Positions 35,474-48,584 of a stretch of 64,000 nt of DNA are shown here, piece after piece; the first letter of the stretch is position 1; every line of letters begins with the position of its first letter. Source of the stretch: Chamaecyparis obtusa (taxonomy: Eukaryota > Streptophyta > Pinopsida > Cupressales > Cupressaceae); NCBI GenBank assembly GCA_027943335.1, contig BSBK01007724.1, positions 248,001 through 312,000 on the forward strand, written 5' to 3'. The notes beneath the pieces were generated by a model, which had not been told where the DNA came from, ran no database searches, and worked only from the letters and a program-made list of their open reading frames with translations. The position numbers and the translations under genes are program-made.

Positions 35474-38342
35474 AGATGTTCTCTAAGTTAATCTACCTCT
35501 GTAGCCTCTTTTTAAGGGAAAATCTAAAAATTTAGTAGGCTTTGAGCTTCTAGTCTAAATCTTTCTCATAAACTTTGAACAAATTTAGCCTAGATTTGTG
35601 AAATCAGTGGAGTCACCAGATATACTTGATAGAAAAACTTCTAAAAGCCTGTATTATGTAGTCAGTATATCAGAGATAGTATAATCTTTCAAATAATGAA
35701 CTGATCTTTTGTGGTCCCACCGGACGTGCCAAAATTGTTATACACTAAGTTTGCACCCTTGTTTCAAGCTCTCTTGGTCTTGATAACTTAGTATAACATG
35801 GGAATCATCTCTAGGTTGTGGGACCTATGCTAACTAAGATGAGACCTCTAGGTTCTAGGCTAGTTACTCTTGGATAATCACCTTAATTTTCTTCTTGATA
35901 GGAAAGTAAATCATTGAGGGGAAAAGGGATAGAAGGAATGCATGAAAGGGAAAGTAACTTGAAAGAAAACTACCTACTAGGTGATACACTAAAATGATGG
36001 TATGAATTATAGTATAAAGAATGGACTCAGTGCACAAACTTAGGTCTAGGAGATCACAACTTAGTAAATAGGCTTGCATCAATATTTCATAGAAGGTTCT
36101 GCAATAGAAAGAGGCTATTCAGGGAAAGAGAGATTTTCACAACAATAGCATTCATAAGAATTGGACACAATCTATGACTTGCAATCAAACATTCACCTCT
36201 ACAACTAGGTATAGGAATGAGATAGACTATCAGGGGGTTGAAGTATACCCACAAGATCATTCAAATCAAATCACCCACAAGAATACACATGAATTACAGA
36301 AAGAAAGAGGGATTAGGAACCCTAAGATAAACACTGAAAACATACAAATACTCAATTCATTAAGAGAAAATTCAGAGAAGAAGGCATAGGGACAGAAATA
36401 ATGTCACAAAGTACCTTTGCAATATCTAAAGTTCCAATGAAAGTTACAAACTGCAAAAAGTCAGAGGGCAGAAAGAATGCCACGCAAAACTCCTAAGAGA
36501 GAAAATTCTATGTTACAATTGCCAACTCTAAGCTCTAAAAAGCTCCAAAAAACATTATATACATCTCCTTTTTCACATAGGCAGGGGTCAAAACCTAATT
36601 AGGGTTACATATGATTTGACATAAAATAATTAGAAACCCTAATTCTATCATGTCTAATCATAAATGTGTCTTTGAAAGTATCCTGACTGATCAGATCTCA
36701 TATTTGCATGTCCATCCCTATACTATATCTACCTGCAGACAAGCCGCCTTGATCTATCTACCCCTTCTGCAACTCGGCCTTGCCATGAATGCTCAAATCT
36801 AGTCCAAGTTTGATTTGTATTTCGAAGTACAAAAGGCCATAGGTGGCACCACCCTTTAATGTTTCTTCAGCGTGAGAATATCAACATGGTACCCTGAGAA
36901 ATCGCAGGAGACAACCACTAGATCTTTCTCAACATTCCCCAAACTACAACTATCCTGGAACTATCAATCTAAGCTACCCAAAGCCACGCAATCAACTAGC
37001 TGCAATGAACTAGCAAGAAACCCTCGAGAAGATATTTTAAAGTTGAAAACCAATAGCCAGTTGATCCGATTTAAAATGTGGCCGTCGATATCACTCCTTA
37101 CCGGTAGATCAAACGGCTTAGATCAACCCTGTAATAGTTGATAGACCCTTTGAAAATTCAAGTGCCAACTCATCGGTTGGAACTAATGAGAAGTGAACAC
37201 ATCAGTAAAATGGAGCACATTGGACCCATGACCCACTAAGATCTTCATCGGATGGTTGTCGCTATACCGCGATAATAAACTTTGTGCATCTTATCCAAGT
37301 GGTATAATGAAAACCATCAAATCATACCACAACTTAACCATTAGGAAAGATAGGCCCCACTAACAAATGCCAACTATTCTACCCAGCAACCAATAAGAAT
37401 CAAGCATGTCAACACCTCTTGACAACATGGACCCATGGCATCCTTAACCCTTCATCAGATAATTGTCATTATACCATAGCCTTAACTCTCGAGCACTTTT
37501 CCTCAGTGGTATAATGATGATCGTAGATCTTGCATGAGCTTTAACCTACCACATAAGCAAAAGACCATGGGTCCACTAACAAATCTCCACATCACAATCT
37601 AGCCGGCCAATGAGAATCAAACATGTCACACTATCAGGACCGACTTGACAGAGCTTGGAGATAAAGTAAAATCAACGGTTGCCATATGATTGCATGGGAC
37701 AAGAATACTCCATGCGATCATATGACAGCTGTTAGATCCAAAGTTGAGATAACACACTGGGCCTGCTCTGACAAACCTCCACATCACAAGCCAGCTAGCC
37801 AATCAGAAGTGTACACCTCAGACTACATGGCAGTGGACCCATTGACACAGAAGTGTTGCATTATGATGAAGATCAATGGCCATCATTACATCATCATGTT
37901 AAACTTTGAGCACATCTCCTCAATAGTAGAGTGACGATCATCAATTCTATCTGAGCTTTAACCGCTAGGAAACTGAGACCCCCAAACAAACCTTAACTGC
38001 TCGCCAGATCACCAGATGTTAAAGACTTAACTGTACTGAATAGGAGATCTCGCGACCAGTTAGAAAAATAAAGAGCACGTGGAAAAAGGGATCACTTAAG
38101 CGGCCCAAAGTTAATGGCAAAATAGAAAGGGCCAAAGGGGTTTAGGGTTTTTTGGGGCCAACGGCTACTTTTTCAAATTCAAACTTGTATTCCAGGGGGC
38201 CAAAATAGATTATAGAGGCTAGAAAACAAGACATAAGGCCATGAAAATTTTAGAGGCTCAACAGGGTAAAATATGCAGACCTTGGGATGGACTTCAAACC
38301 AGCCTATGACCAAAAATGGATGGGTAGGGAATTTTTTGGGCA
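35474..38342 (-). repeat. 3' LTR of element H, main part (2869 bp)
   Basis: Collinear with 44590-47458. Ends TTTTTTGGGCA against TTTTTTGTGCA in the 5' LTR. ORF-like stretches inside (36174-36389, 36872-37141, 37686-37934) are not conserved as protein between the two LTRs and are chance frames. Confidence 0.95.
36554..36561 (-). promoter_or_regulatory. TATA box, H 3' LTR
   Basis: Minus-strand TATATAAT at LTR offset 1200, conserved at 45670 in the other LTR. Confidence 0.5.
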
Positions 38343-38563
38343 AAATTTTGGTGATTTCTACTGGATGTCAGCCTGCTAGACATGAAAACCAATGGCCTTG
38401 AGCAATCCATTGGGCATAGGAGACATCACCTGTACATAGAACCATGATAGAGAGACAAACCTGGAAATAGAGGAACAAAACTATGCACAAGCACTTCTTG
38501 GAAAATAGGGAAAAACTAACCTAGAAAGAAAAGAAAGAAAACAAGAAAAATATTTACAGAGAT
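38343..38563 (-). other. 3' untranslated segment of H
   Basis: About 220 bp between the pol stop and the 3' LTR. No clear minus-strand polypurine tract; the purine-rich run near 38521-38550 is on the plus strand. Confidence 0.5.
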
Positions 38564-41500
38564 TTACAAGGAAGGGTTGACCTCAAAGCAGGGCTTCAAG
38601 TGGAAACCATTAACTAAAATAGGCAAGGCATCTCCTCCAAGATTTGATAGCTGAAAGGCATTAGGCCCCTTGCAATCTGTAACAACAAATGGTCCACCCC
38701 AAAAGGAATCAAACTTTGTATGTCTGCCAAGCCTTGATCTGAATTCATCCCATTTGAGAACTACATCTCCAACTTTGAAAGTTCTAGCCCTGGCTCTTCT
38801 ATCAAAACTTTTCTTTATCTAAACTTGATGGAACTTCATGTCTTTCATGGACTTGTCTCTAAGTTCTTCTAACTCCATTAGCTGAGCATACCTTATTTGT
38901 AAGGGATCTCCTTCTTCAAACAGGGCATATTGAGTGGCTAAGTCCAAAGCTGGCAATTTAGTTGAAATGGACAACTTAGCCTCTCTGCCATACACTAATA
39001 CATAAGGAGAATTCCCAATGATCTTCTTTCGAGTGATCATGTCTAACCATAATGCAGATTTCAACTTAGTATGCCAATCTCTTTCGTTATCTTGTAGAAT
39101 TTTCTTGATTATCCTAATCAAGTTCTTATTAGTTGATTTAGCAAGACCATTGCCTTGAGGGTAGTAATTTGAACTTGTGTTTAGATAAATACCATTTCTG
39201 ATTGCCCATTTTGAGACTTTAAGGCCTTTGAATGCCAATGCATTTTTTGATATTATGGAGTTTGGAGTGCCAAATCTATGAATTTAATCATCATAAAAAC
39301 TTAAGACAACACTCTCATTTGATTCTTTCAAGGCAACTGCCTCTGTCCATCTAGTAAAATAATCAGTTGCAGTGATTATCCACTTGTGTCCTACACTAGA
39401 TGGAGGATTGATCATGCCAATGAAGTCTATGCCCCATCTCATGAATGGTTGCTCTGTTCTGACTGGCTAAAGGGGTAGAGCTGCAAGCCTTTGTTTTCCT
39501 ACAAACATAGCACATTTGATGCATTTTCTCACATAATCATGACTATCCTTAAAGATAGATGGCTAATAGTATCTAGCCCTCATGATTTTAAAAGCAGTAG
39601 TCCTAGGAGAAAAGTGACCTCCAGAAGGTCCATCATGAAATTCAAATAGGACATCAGCTATATTTTCTGAATCAATACATCTTAAAAGGACACCATTGTG
39701 ATCCTTTCTAAAAAGAACCTCATCTATCAGCACAAAGGGAATAGATTGTAACCTATAATATCTTCTCTTTGTTGAATCTAGGCCTATAGGACATTGTCCT
39801 ATCTTTAAGTAATGAATCATGTTAGGCAACCAACCTGATGCCTTGGCATGTTCCTCTGAATCATGCACAACTAGAGGTGCATCTTTTTGCTCTATTTTCT
39901 TTGAACTTTCATCCTCTACCAAATTTTCACAAAGACCTCTTCCTCTAACTAGCTTGGTGGTTTAGATATCAATGTCATATTCCATCACTTTGGTAATCCA
40001 ACTAGCTCTTTTCTCATTTAGGTCCTTGGAAAGAAAAACTTATTTGACACTTGGATGAGTAACCTTCAAATGTACCTTGTTATGGGTCAATAGACATCTA
40101 AACTTTTTAAGACTCTTCACCATAGCAAGTACATGTTTTTCTACAAAGACCATCTTTGTTCATACTCTTCTAAACCCTTGCTGAAGAAAGCAATAAGCTG
40201 CTCCAACCCTTCTAAATTTTCTTGAGTCAACATAGAAGATATAGCATCATGACCTCCATAAGCATAAAGGATAAAATTCTTACTAAAATTTGGGTTTAAT
40301 AGAGAAGGAGGTTCAGTCAAGGCCTCTTTGATAGCCTGGAAATTGGCTTTTCCTTCTTTAGTCCAACTGAAAGTTGAACTCTTCTTTAACATGGTTGTTA
40401 AAGGCTTCAATAAATCTACAATATTAGGAAAGAAACGCCTAAGAAAATTAATCTTTCCTGTGAAAGATTGGAGACTTTTCTTATGATGTGGCAATGGTAG
40501 CTCTAGGATGGCTACAATTCTCTTAGGATCTACTATAATTCCTTTCTTGGATACTATATATCCCAGCAATTTTCCTTGATGCACTACAAACACACATTTC
40601 TTGGGATTAAGAGATATCCCAAATTCTCTACATCTTTCAAAGATTTTCCTCAGATGTCTGATATGATCTGCTGCATGTTTAGAATAGATAGTTATGTCAT
40701 CTAAGTAGACTAGTACAAATTTGTACATGAGGCTTTTAAAGGCCATATCCATTGCCTTTTGAAAAGTAGCACTTACATTTGACAAACCAAAGGGCATTTT
40801 TTGATAAGTCATGGTTCCCCACTTGATTATAAATGTAGTCTTATATTGATCTTCTTCATTAACTAGGATCTGATTATATCCTAAATAGCCATCTAATAAT
40901 GAAAATCTCTCAGATCCAGAGACACATTGTAAGATTTGTTCCATAGAGGGTAATAGATGGTGGTCTTTTAGAGAGGCCCTATTAAGATCCCTTAAGTCAA
41001 CACATAACCTCAACTCCCCATTCTTCTTCCTTACAAGAACAAGGTTTGAAACCCAACTAGTATGTTTGATGGGGTAGATGATAACACTTTCTATCAATTT
41101 GAGAACCTCTTTATGCATAAGTGGCTCAAGCTTGGGATTAACAAGCCTTTGCTTTTGCCTTGCTGGTTTGGCATTAGGCTCTAATTCAATAGTGTGTTGA
41201 GCAACGGCTGGATTTAAACCTTTGAGGTCTTCATATTGCCATGCAAAAACATCATTGAATTCCTTGAATAATTGGGTAGAAGCCTGATTTTCTGAACTAG
41301 TGTTTACCTTTCCAAATTGTAAGCTTTTACCTGGTTCCAACTCCAATTCAACACAATGTTCTTGTTGAACCATCAGGCCAGTTGTATTCTTCTTAACTTG
41401 ATCATCCTTGTTGAAGACAATCTCTAAGGTGACAAGACCTCTAGGCATTTTATTAGACTTAAGTTGTATCACTTGGTCACCATAGCTTTGCAATAGTCTA

Positions 41501-44421
41501 TCTTGGTTATGTTCTGAGAAGACATCTTCTTCAAACAAGAATTGCAGAATTTGTTCATCATTGTCAAACACTTGCCAATTAGTATCATTGTCAGGGATAG
41601 AAGGTCTGATAATTACTTTGATATTTTGTTGAGTCTCCTCCTTTGAAACACTATTAGGAATGTCATATTGAGACCCAATAGCAGCTAATCTATCTGCATT
41701 TTGATTTAGCCTCCTAGGGATAGCAACAATGTTGAAAGCACAAAAGTCTTCAATTGCATCCCAAACTCTATGTTTGTATGCTATCAAGGTGTCATTTTTG
41801 GTTGCACTTATCCCTCTCACTTGGATGACTACTAACTCACTATCACCATAAAATTTTAAGGCCTTAAGCCCTCTTTTTCTAGCCCACTCCAGTCCATTCA
41901 CTAGACTTTCATATTATGCAGTGTTACCAGTGCAAGAGAAACTGAATCTGAAAGCTATATAGTATCTTTCTCCTTTTGGGGACACTAGCATAGCACCACC
42001 ACTAGAACCATGTCTACTTCTATCTCCATCAAAAAACATTTCCCAAACCTGATTTCTCTGATCCTCTAAATCATTATCTTCCTTGAGAAGACTTGGCTCT
42101 ATGGATCCACTTTCTTGTATTAAATAACTTCCCAAACTAGCATCCCAAATGACATTTTCTTGGGCTTCAAAAACCTTTTTTGATTCTAGTTCATCTAACA
42201 AAATATCATGGATACTTTTTGTCTTAGTGTTTGCTTCTCTGATAGTTGGGAAATCACTGTCATCAAATATAGGGCAGCGTGCATTGATAGCATTGGACAC
42301 ATATGGCTCTATATGGTGTGTTGCAAATGATTTAGATTTAATGGTAACCTTGGTACCATATCTTGTGTGAAAAATCATGTAAGACCAATCAAAGGATAGG
42401 TAGCCTCCTATTTTGGTTGTAAACTCCCTTGATAGACATATGGCAAATAAAGCAAGGAGATCTATGATATATATATCAAGTAGGATAGAGAAATTAGGAC
42501 TAGCATGAAGGATTAGACTAGTATCCTTGGCTACACCTATGGTATTAACTGAGGATCCATCAAGTTGTGTAACCTTCTTTTGGAGGGGTTCATATTTAAG
42601 TCCTAATTGGTCAGCAACTTTTTTGGGCATTACAGTACTAGTAGCTCCACTATCTACCATACAATTATGTACTAAGGATTTCCCAATAATTAAAGATACA
42701 TAAAAAGGAGGGGGTTTTGAGTTCCTACCTTGCATGGTATTGGCTTTGGAGTTGCAACATGGAGCCTCCTTTTCTTGATCAGTGTTGACCAAGACTGGCT
42801 TTGCAGCTTCTTTTGTAGGCTGAGGAGTAGTCATTTTAGTCATAGCCTTCTTCAAAATCTTAGGTTGCCCTGGAATAGCTAAAAAATCCCACATAGACAT
42901 GGTGATGTTCACCTTCTTCATGTTGTCTACAATGTTGAGAGGTGTCACTGTGTGCACTCTTTAATGTGTTTTTACCATGATGGGTTCCACCTCCTTGAGA
43001 GTCTAGCCCTCTTTGCTTGTAATGGTAGGAGCCTTCTTGAATGTGATAGGAGTAGCTTGTTGTATTGGCTCTAAAGATGTAGTGGCTTTAGTCCCAGAGT
43101 CTATTCACTCCATGTCTTGAGCTCTTCTCTTTGACCTTGTGTTCATAGCAATGGAAGGTTCACCAATAACTCCATTAAAATCTTGCTGCTCCCAATTAAA
43201 GAGAGAAGTTTCATTATCTTGTGGTTATTGTTGAGGAATTGATCCACTGGAAGAAGCCTCTTATTGAGCTTGTGAGGCATTTTGAACCATCAGTGCTTGG
43301 TTCATCCATCCATTTGAACATGTAGCCTGATTATGAGGCTGATTGCAAGGGAAACACCATTCATTGTCCATAGCCATATTATTCTAACTAGGAACCATGT
43401 CCCTAACTAGATTCATAGAATTGAGAGGTGCAGGGTTGTATGGTTGGAATGGTCTTTGATTAAAATTTTGCCTTTGTCCTTGATAGCCTCCTTGGTATGG
43501 TGGCCTATTTTGTTGATAAGGTTGTCCTTGATTCTAATATTGTTGATTAGGACTTTGGCCTTGTGGATGAAAGGGTGGTTTGATTCCTTGCCCTTACCTC
43601 TTTAGATTTGTAACCTCTTTAGTTAAAGTCTACAGCAAGTTTGTCATTTCTTGCTGACTAGTTTGTTGACTATTCTTGATCTCTTGCAGCTCTTGAGAGA
43701 AACTTGTTTTTAGCTCCTGGCTGCTAGTACTAGCTTGAGGTACTAATATGGTGGGAATAGGGGTAAATGGGGGTACTTGTGTAGGTGCAATAGGCTGAAG
43801 GCTGGGAAAGATGGGTATGGGTGGCCTTCTAGCTATCATACCTACCTAGATTAAACAATTTTCAGCTCTGACAGCTATGTCAAAAGCTTGGGGTAGACAG
43901 GTACGACCCATAGATTAGATCATGACAAAGATTTGACCATTAAAACTTTGCAAGAAGTATAAGAAAGCATGGTCAGCTGATGGCCTCACTAAGACTGGAA
44001 TTCTATTCCATGCCTTGAGGAATCTATTATTATAATATGTCATTTGTTCTTGAGGGTCTCTTTTAATGGTTGTCAATTGTTCAACTAAAGACAAATTGTC
44101 TAATTTATCCTCAAAATGCTTACTCAGTGCATCTCCTAACTCATCCCATGAAGTAATGGAGCCAACAGTTAAATTTCTAAACCATTCAAGAGCCTTACCT
44201 TTGAGAGAGGCTGCTAATAGTTTGGTGGCCACATCTTCTTGAGTTATATTGTGTATGCTGCAAATAGTGGTCACATCTCTTATATGCTCAAAAGTTGTGC
44301 TTTTGCCTTCACCTATGAAATCAGGTAAACTCTTTAGTACCACCAAGGGCACATCATGATGTTGAGAAAATTTCAATGGATGCCCCTAGTTGAAAGGTAC
44401 AAAAGCAAACTATCTAGCCAT
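38564..44421 (-). pseudogene. gag-pol polyprotein of H: gag, PR, aRNase H, RT, gRNase H, IN
   Basis: The ATG is at 44421. A single frame carries gag, protease, aRNase H and RT down to 40141. Gag capsid: WDELGDALSKHFEDKL; zinc knuckle CFPCNQPHNQATC (about 43340). Protease: VDSGAT (about 42654). Archaeal-type RNase H (about 42045-41665): FFDGD, YGDSELV and NADRLA kept, but the Glu codon is TAA at 41914. RT: LLDGY and YLDD intact (about 40707). Then gRNase H with FILYAYGG in place of LYTDAS. Integrase (39720-38564): HH-CC present, D at WGIDFIG, but SDN reads SKN and AEST reads AKST. A frameshift near 40138 and several further stops inactivate it. Confidence 0.9.
41665..42045 (-). other. archaeal-type RNase H domain between PR and RT
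   Basis: The order of motifs is FFDGDRSRHGSSGGAML, a strand-rich stretch, NTA-stop-YESLVNGLE, KFYGDSELVVIQV and RRLNQNADRLA. This is the D-E-D-D layout of type I RNase H domains of the archaeal-like class known in plant Tat elements. There it normally follows the gypsy RNase H; here it precedes RT. Confidence 0.8.
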
Positions 44422-44469
44422 TGTAGGAACTAAAATCCGATGAGTAGCAACTGTGTGAGTTGTATTTGG
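44422..44469 (-). other. very short leader of H with candidate primer-binding site
   Basis: Only 48 bp separate the 5' LTR end (...AACA) from the gag ATG. The sequence after the LTR, CCAAATACAACTCACACAG, does not match the common Met-tRNA primer site. Confidence 0.45.
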
Positions 44470-47458
44470 TGTTGCATTTGAATCTTCTTCTAGATCTCTG
44501 GTTAGAGATCTTCCTCTTCATCTGAGATGAAAGGGATAAGGTCTCCTTTCTAAAGTATCAGGAGGTGTAGAATGTACTCTCCTTACAGGAGATGTTCTCT
44601 GAGTTAATCTACCTCTGTAGCCTCTTTTTAAGGGCAACTCTAAAAATTCAGTAGACTTTGAGCTTCTAGTCTAAATCTTTCTCATAAACTTTGAACAAAT
44701 TTAGCCTAGATCTGTGAAATTAGTGGAGTTGCCAGATATACTTGATAGAAAAACTTCTAAAAGCCTATATTATGTAGTCAGTATATTAGAGATAGCATAA
44801 TCTTTCAAACAATGAACTGATCTTTTGTGGTCCCACTGGGTGTGCCAGAATTGTCATACACTAAGTTTGCACCCTTGTTTCAAGCTCTCTTGGTCTTGAT
44901 AACTTAGTATAACATGGGAATCATCTCCAGGTTGTGGGACCTATACTAACTAAGATGAGACCTCTAGGTTCTAGGCTGGTTCCTCTTGGATAATCACCTT
45001 AATTTTCTTCTTGATAGGAAAGTAAATCATTGAGGGGAAAAGAGATAGAAGGAATGCATGAAAGGGAAAGTAACTTGAAAGCATACTACCTACTGGGTGA
45101 TACACCAAAATGATGGTATGAATTACAGTATAAAGAATGGACTCAATGCACAAACTCAGGTCTAGGAGATCACAACTCACTGAATAGGATTGCATCAATA
45201 TTTCATAGAAGGGTCTGCAATAGAAAGAGGCTATCCAGGGAAAGAGAGATTTTCACAATTACAGCATTCCTAAGAATTGGACACAATCTATGACCTGTAA
45301 AAAAACATTCACCTCTATAACTAGGTATAGGAATGAGACAGAGTGTCAAGGGGTTGAAGTATACCCATAAGATCATTTTAATCAAATCACCCACAAGAAT
45401 ACACATGAATTGTAGAAAGAAAGAGGGATTAGGAACCCTAAGATAAACACTGAAAACATACAAATACTTAATTCATTAAGAGAAAATTCAAACAAGAAGG
45501 TATACGGACATAAATAATGTCACAAAGTACCTTTGCAATATCTAAAGTTCCAATGAAAGTTACAAACTGCAGAAAGTCAGAGGGTAGAAAGAATGCCATA
45601 GAGAACTCCTCAGAGAAAAAATTCTCTTTTACAATTGCCAACTCTGAGCTCTAAAAAGCTCCAAAAAATATTATATACATCTCCCTTTGCATGCAGGTAG
45701 GGGTCAAAACCTAATTAGGGTTACATATGATTTGACATAAAATAATCAAAAACCCTAATTCTGTCATGTCTGATCATAAATGTGTCTTTGAAAGTATCCT
45801 GATTGATCAGATCTCATATTTGCGTGTCCATCCCTATACTATATCTACCTGCAAACAAGCCACCTTGACCTATCTACCCCTTCTACAACTTAGCCTTGCC
45901 ATGAATGCTCAAATCTGGTCCAGGTTTGATTTGTATTTCGAAGTATAGAAGGCCATAGGTGGTGCCACCCTTTAACATTTCTTCAGCGTGAGAATATCAA
46001 CATGGTACCCTAAGAAATCACAAGAGATGGCCACCAAATCTTTCTCAACAGTCCCCCAACTACAACTATCCTAGAACTATCAATTCTAAGCTACCCAAAG
46101 CCACACAATCGACCAACCGCAATGAACCAGCAAGAAACCCTCGAGAAGATATTTTAAATTTGAAAAGAAATGGCTAGTTGACCTGATTTAAAATGTGGCC
46201 ATTGAATCACTCCTTCTAGATAGATCAAACAGCTTAGATCAACCCTGTAATAGTTGAGAGACCCTTTGAAAAGTCAAGTGCTAACTCATCAGTCACAACT
46301 AATGAGAAGTGAACACCTCAGCAAAATAGAGCACATTGGACCCATGACCTACTGAGATCTTCATCAGATGGTTGTCGCTACACCCCGATACTAGAATTTG
46401 TGCATCTTATCTAAGTGGTATAATGACAACCATGAGATCATACCACAACTTAACCATTAGGAAAGACAGGCCCCACTAACAAATTCCAACTATTTTGCCT
46501 AGCAACCTATAAGAATCGAGCATGTTAGCACCTCCTGACAACACGAACCCACAACATCCTTAACCCTTCATCAAACGGTTGTCATTATACTGCAAGCTTA
46601 ACACTTGAGAACTTTTCCTTAGTAGTATAATGATGATCATAGATCCTGCACGAGCTTTAACCTACCACATAAGAAAAAGACCGCAGGCCCACTGACAAAT
46701 CTCCACATCATAATCCAACCAGCCAATGAGAATCGAACATGTCACACTATGAGGACCACCTGACAGAGCCTGGAGATAAAGTAGAATCAATGATCGGCGT
46801 ATGATTGCATGGGCCAAGAATAGTCCATGCGATCATATGACAGCCGTTAGATCCAAAGTTTAGATAGCACACTGGGCCCACTTTTACAAACCTCCACATC
46901 ACAAGCCAGTTGGCCAATCAGAAGCATACACCTTGGACTACGTGGTAATGGACCCACTGACATAGAAGCCTTTCATTATGATGAAGATCAATGGTCCTTG
47001 TTACATCACGATGTTAACCTTCGAGCACATCTCGTCAGCGGTATAGTGACAATCATTGATTATGTCTGAGCTTTAACCGCTAGGAAACTAAGACCACTAA
47101 ACAAACCTTAACTGCTCGCCAGATCGTCGAATATTAAAGACTTAACCATGGGGAATAGTAGATCTCACGACCAGTTAGAAAAATAAAGAGCACATGGAAA
47201 CAGGGATCACTTAAGTGACTGAAAAGGTAATGGAAAAATAGAAAGGGCCAAAGGGGTTTAGGGTTTTTTGGGGCCAACGGCTACTTTTTCAAATTCAAAC
47301 TTGTATTCTAGGGGGCTAAAAGAAATTGCAGAGGCCAGAAAACAAGACATAGGGCCATGAAAATTTTAGAGGCTCAACAGGGTAAAATATGCAGACCTTG
47401 GGATGGAGTTCAAACTAGCCTATGACCAAAAATGGATGGGTAGGGAATTTTTTGTGCA
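44470..47458 (-). repeat. 5' LTR of element H (2989 bp)
   Basis: Intact copy, TGTTGCATTT...TTTTGTGCA. It shows the uninterrupted G target site near 44580-44600. Confidence 0.95.
45670..45677 (-). promoter_or_regulatory. TATA box, H 5' LTR
   Basis: Minus-strand TATATAAT, preceded by AGGGAGATG; same offset (1200) as in the 3' LTR. It would drive the gag-pol transcript. Confidence 0.55.
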
Positions 47459-48489
47459 ATAGTAACAAGGGGCTAAATGGGTTCATTCTTGTTCTCCTTC
47501 CCCTCTCTATCTTGAAGATGTTATCTTTGTTCAAGAACTACTCTTGAAATCTTTCTTTTACAGAAGATCTCTTCCTTTCAAGGGTCTCTTCCTACAAGTG
47601 GAATATCCTTTCATGATTATCTATTTTCTTGTCTCATAAAAGTTAATATTCTTATCTAAGATCATGGCATATATTGTTGTTTTAAGGATATCTTCTTATT
47701 TATGGAAGTAGGTATCCTTGATTCTCTTCCTTATGATCTCTCCTATGGTTCCATTATAAGGAGGGGGAATACATACGTCCTCCCTTGTATATTATGCAAA
47801 AAAAAATGTCACCATGTTCACAAAAACAAAGCCTCCCCATGCACAAAAATAAAGTTGTCCCATATGCAAAATAAAGATGCCTTGTGCACAAATTTATCGA
47901 GGTGGAATTGACTAGCATTGCACACAAATATGCTAGAACTTTCAATGTCATATTTTGAAGTGTTCTCCTTGTGTGGTCCACAATAATACATACAATCTTA
48001 TTGGGCGGTCACACTTTGTGTAGTTCATAGTAAGACATACAATCTTATTGGGCTAGGTAATCACACCCCTCTCTCTCTCTCTACTATCATGGTTGTGCTA
48101 GTAGGCTATACCATGGAGTTGGTATTATCTTTGGTGATTCTCTTATTCTTCCTATGTGATCACATGTGTTCTTGCAATAGCTTTCCAAATATGATATTAG
48201 TGGGTGAGATATTTCTGGTTGTGGTCTCTTTTCACTAGTTGATTTGGAGTCTTGTTTTTAGTACTAACCCTATTTTTTGTGTGTTGTGTCTTTTCTTTTT
48301 TCTTTTTTTTTCATTCCTCTTTACATGGATGTGGAGTTAATATCCTTGGTTTTGGGGCTTATATCCTTAAACTTAGTGATGTCTTAATTCTTTGAAATTC
48401 ACCTCTCTTGTCATTCTTCTTTCTCTTCCTTTATCATGAGCATGAGTTTTTCTCATACTCCAACTAAAGTGGGGGCTAAATATACTATC
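47459..48489 (+). other. 3' internal region of gypsy element I
   Basis: Related to 4440-5350 of element K, including the AAGGAGGGGGAA purine tract at about 47758-47770, CTTTCCAAATATGATATTAG at about 48181 and AAAGTGGGGGCTAAAT at about 48467. It holds no coding frame. A (CT) run lies at 48069-48081. Confidence 0.6.
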
Positions 48490-48584
48490 CTAAAAATTAA
48501 GTACTTGGTTTAGGACCATTTTAGTCCTACATTAGTGTATTTCTTATGGTAGAACCTCTCAATGTACCCTAAATGCATACTTAA
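48490..48584 (+). repeat. 3' LTR of element I, first piece
   Basis: Starts after AAAGTGGGGGCTAAA, as in element K, and is cut at 48584 by element J. It continues at 52559. Confidence 0.45.
48580..48584. repeat. target-site duplication of J, left
   Basis: CTTAA, repeated at 52554-52558. Confidence 0.8.

Larger units (their letters stand above)
23935..47458 (-). mobile_element. gypsy element H (PR-aRNase H-RT type), carrying G
   Basis: It is bounded by two LTRs of 2989 bp (23935-24054 plus 35474-38342; 44470-47458) in TG...CA form, with gag-pol on the minus strand between. Flanks TTAG (left) and ATAG (right) may be a mutated target duplication. The LTRs differ at about 18 positions in a 275-bp sample, nearly all transitions. 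It sits inside gypsy element I, whose gag ends at 23934 and whose 3' region resumes at 47459. Confidence 0.85.

Noticed and set aside
36174..37934. Three open frames inside the 3' LTR of H
   Set aside because: Counterparts in the 5' LTR are broken or shifted, so no protein is conserved.
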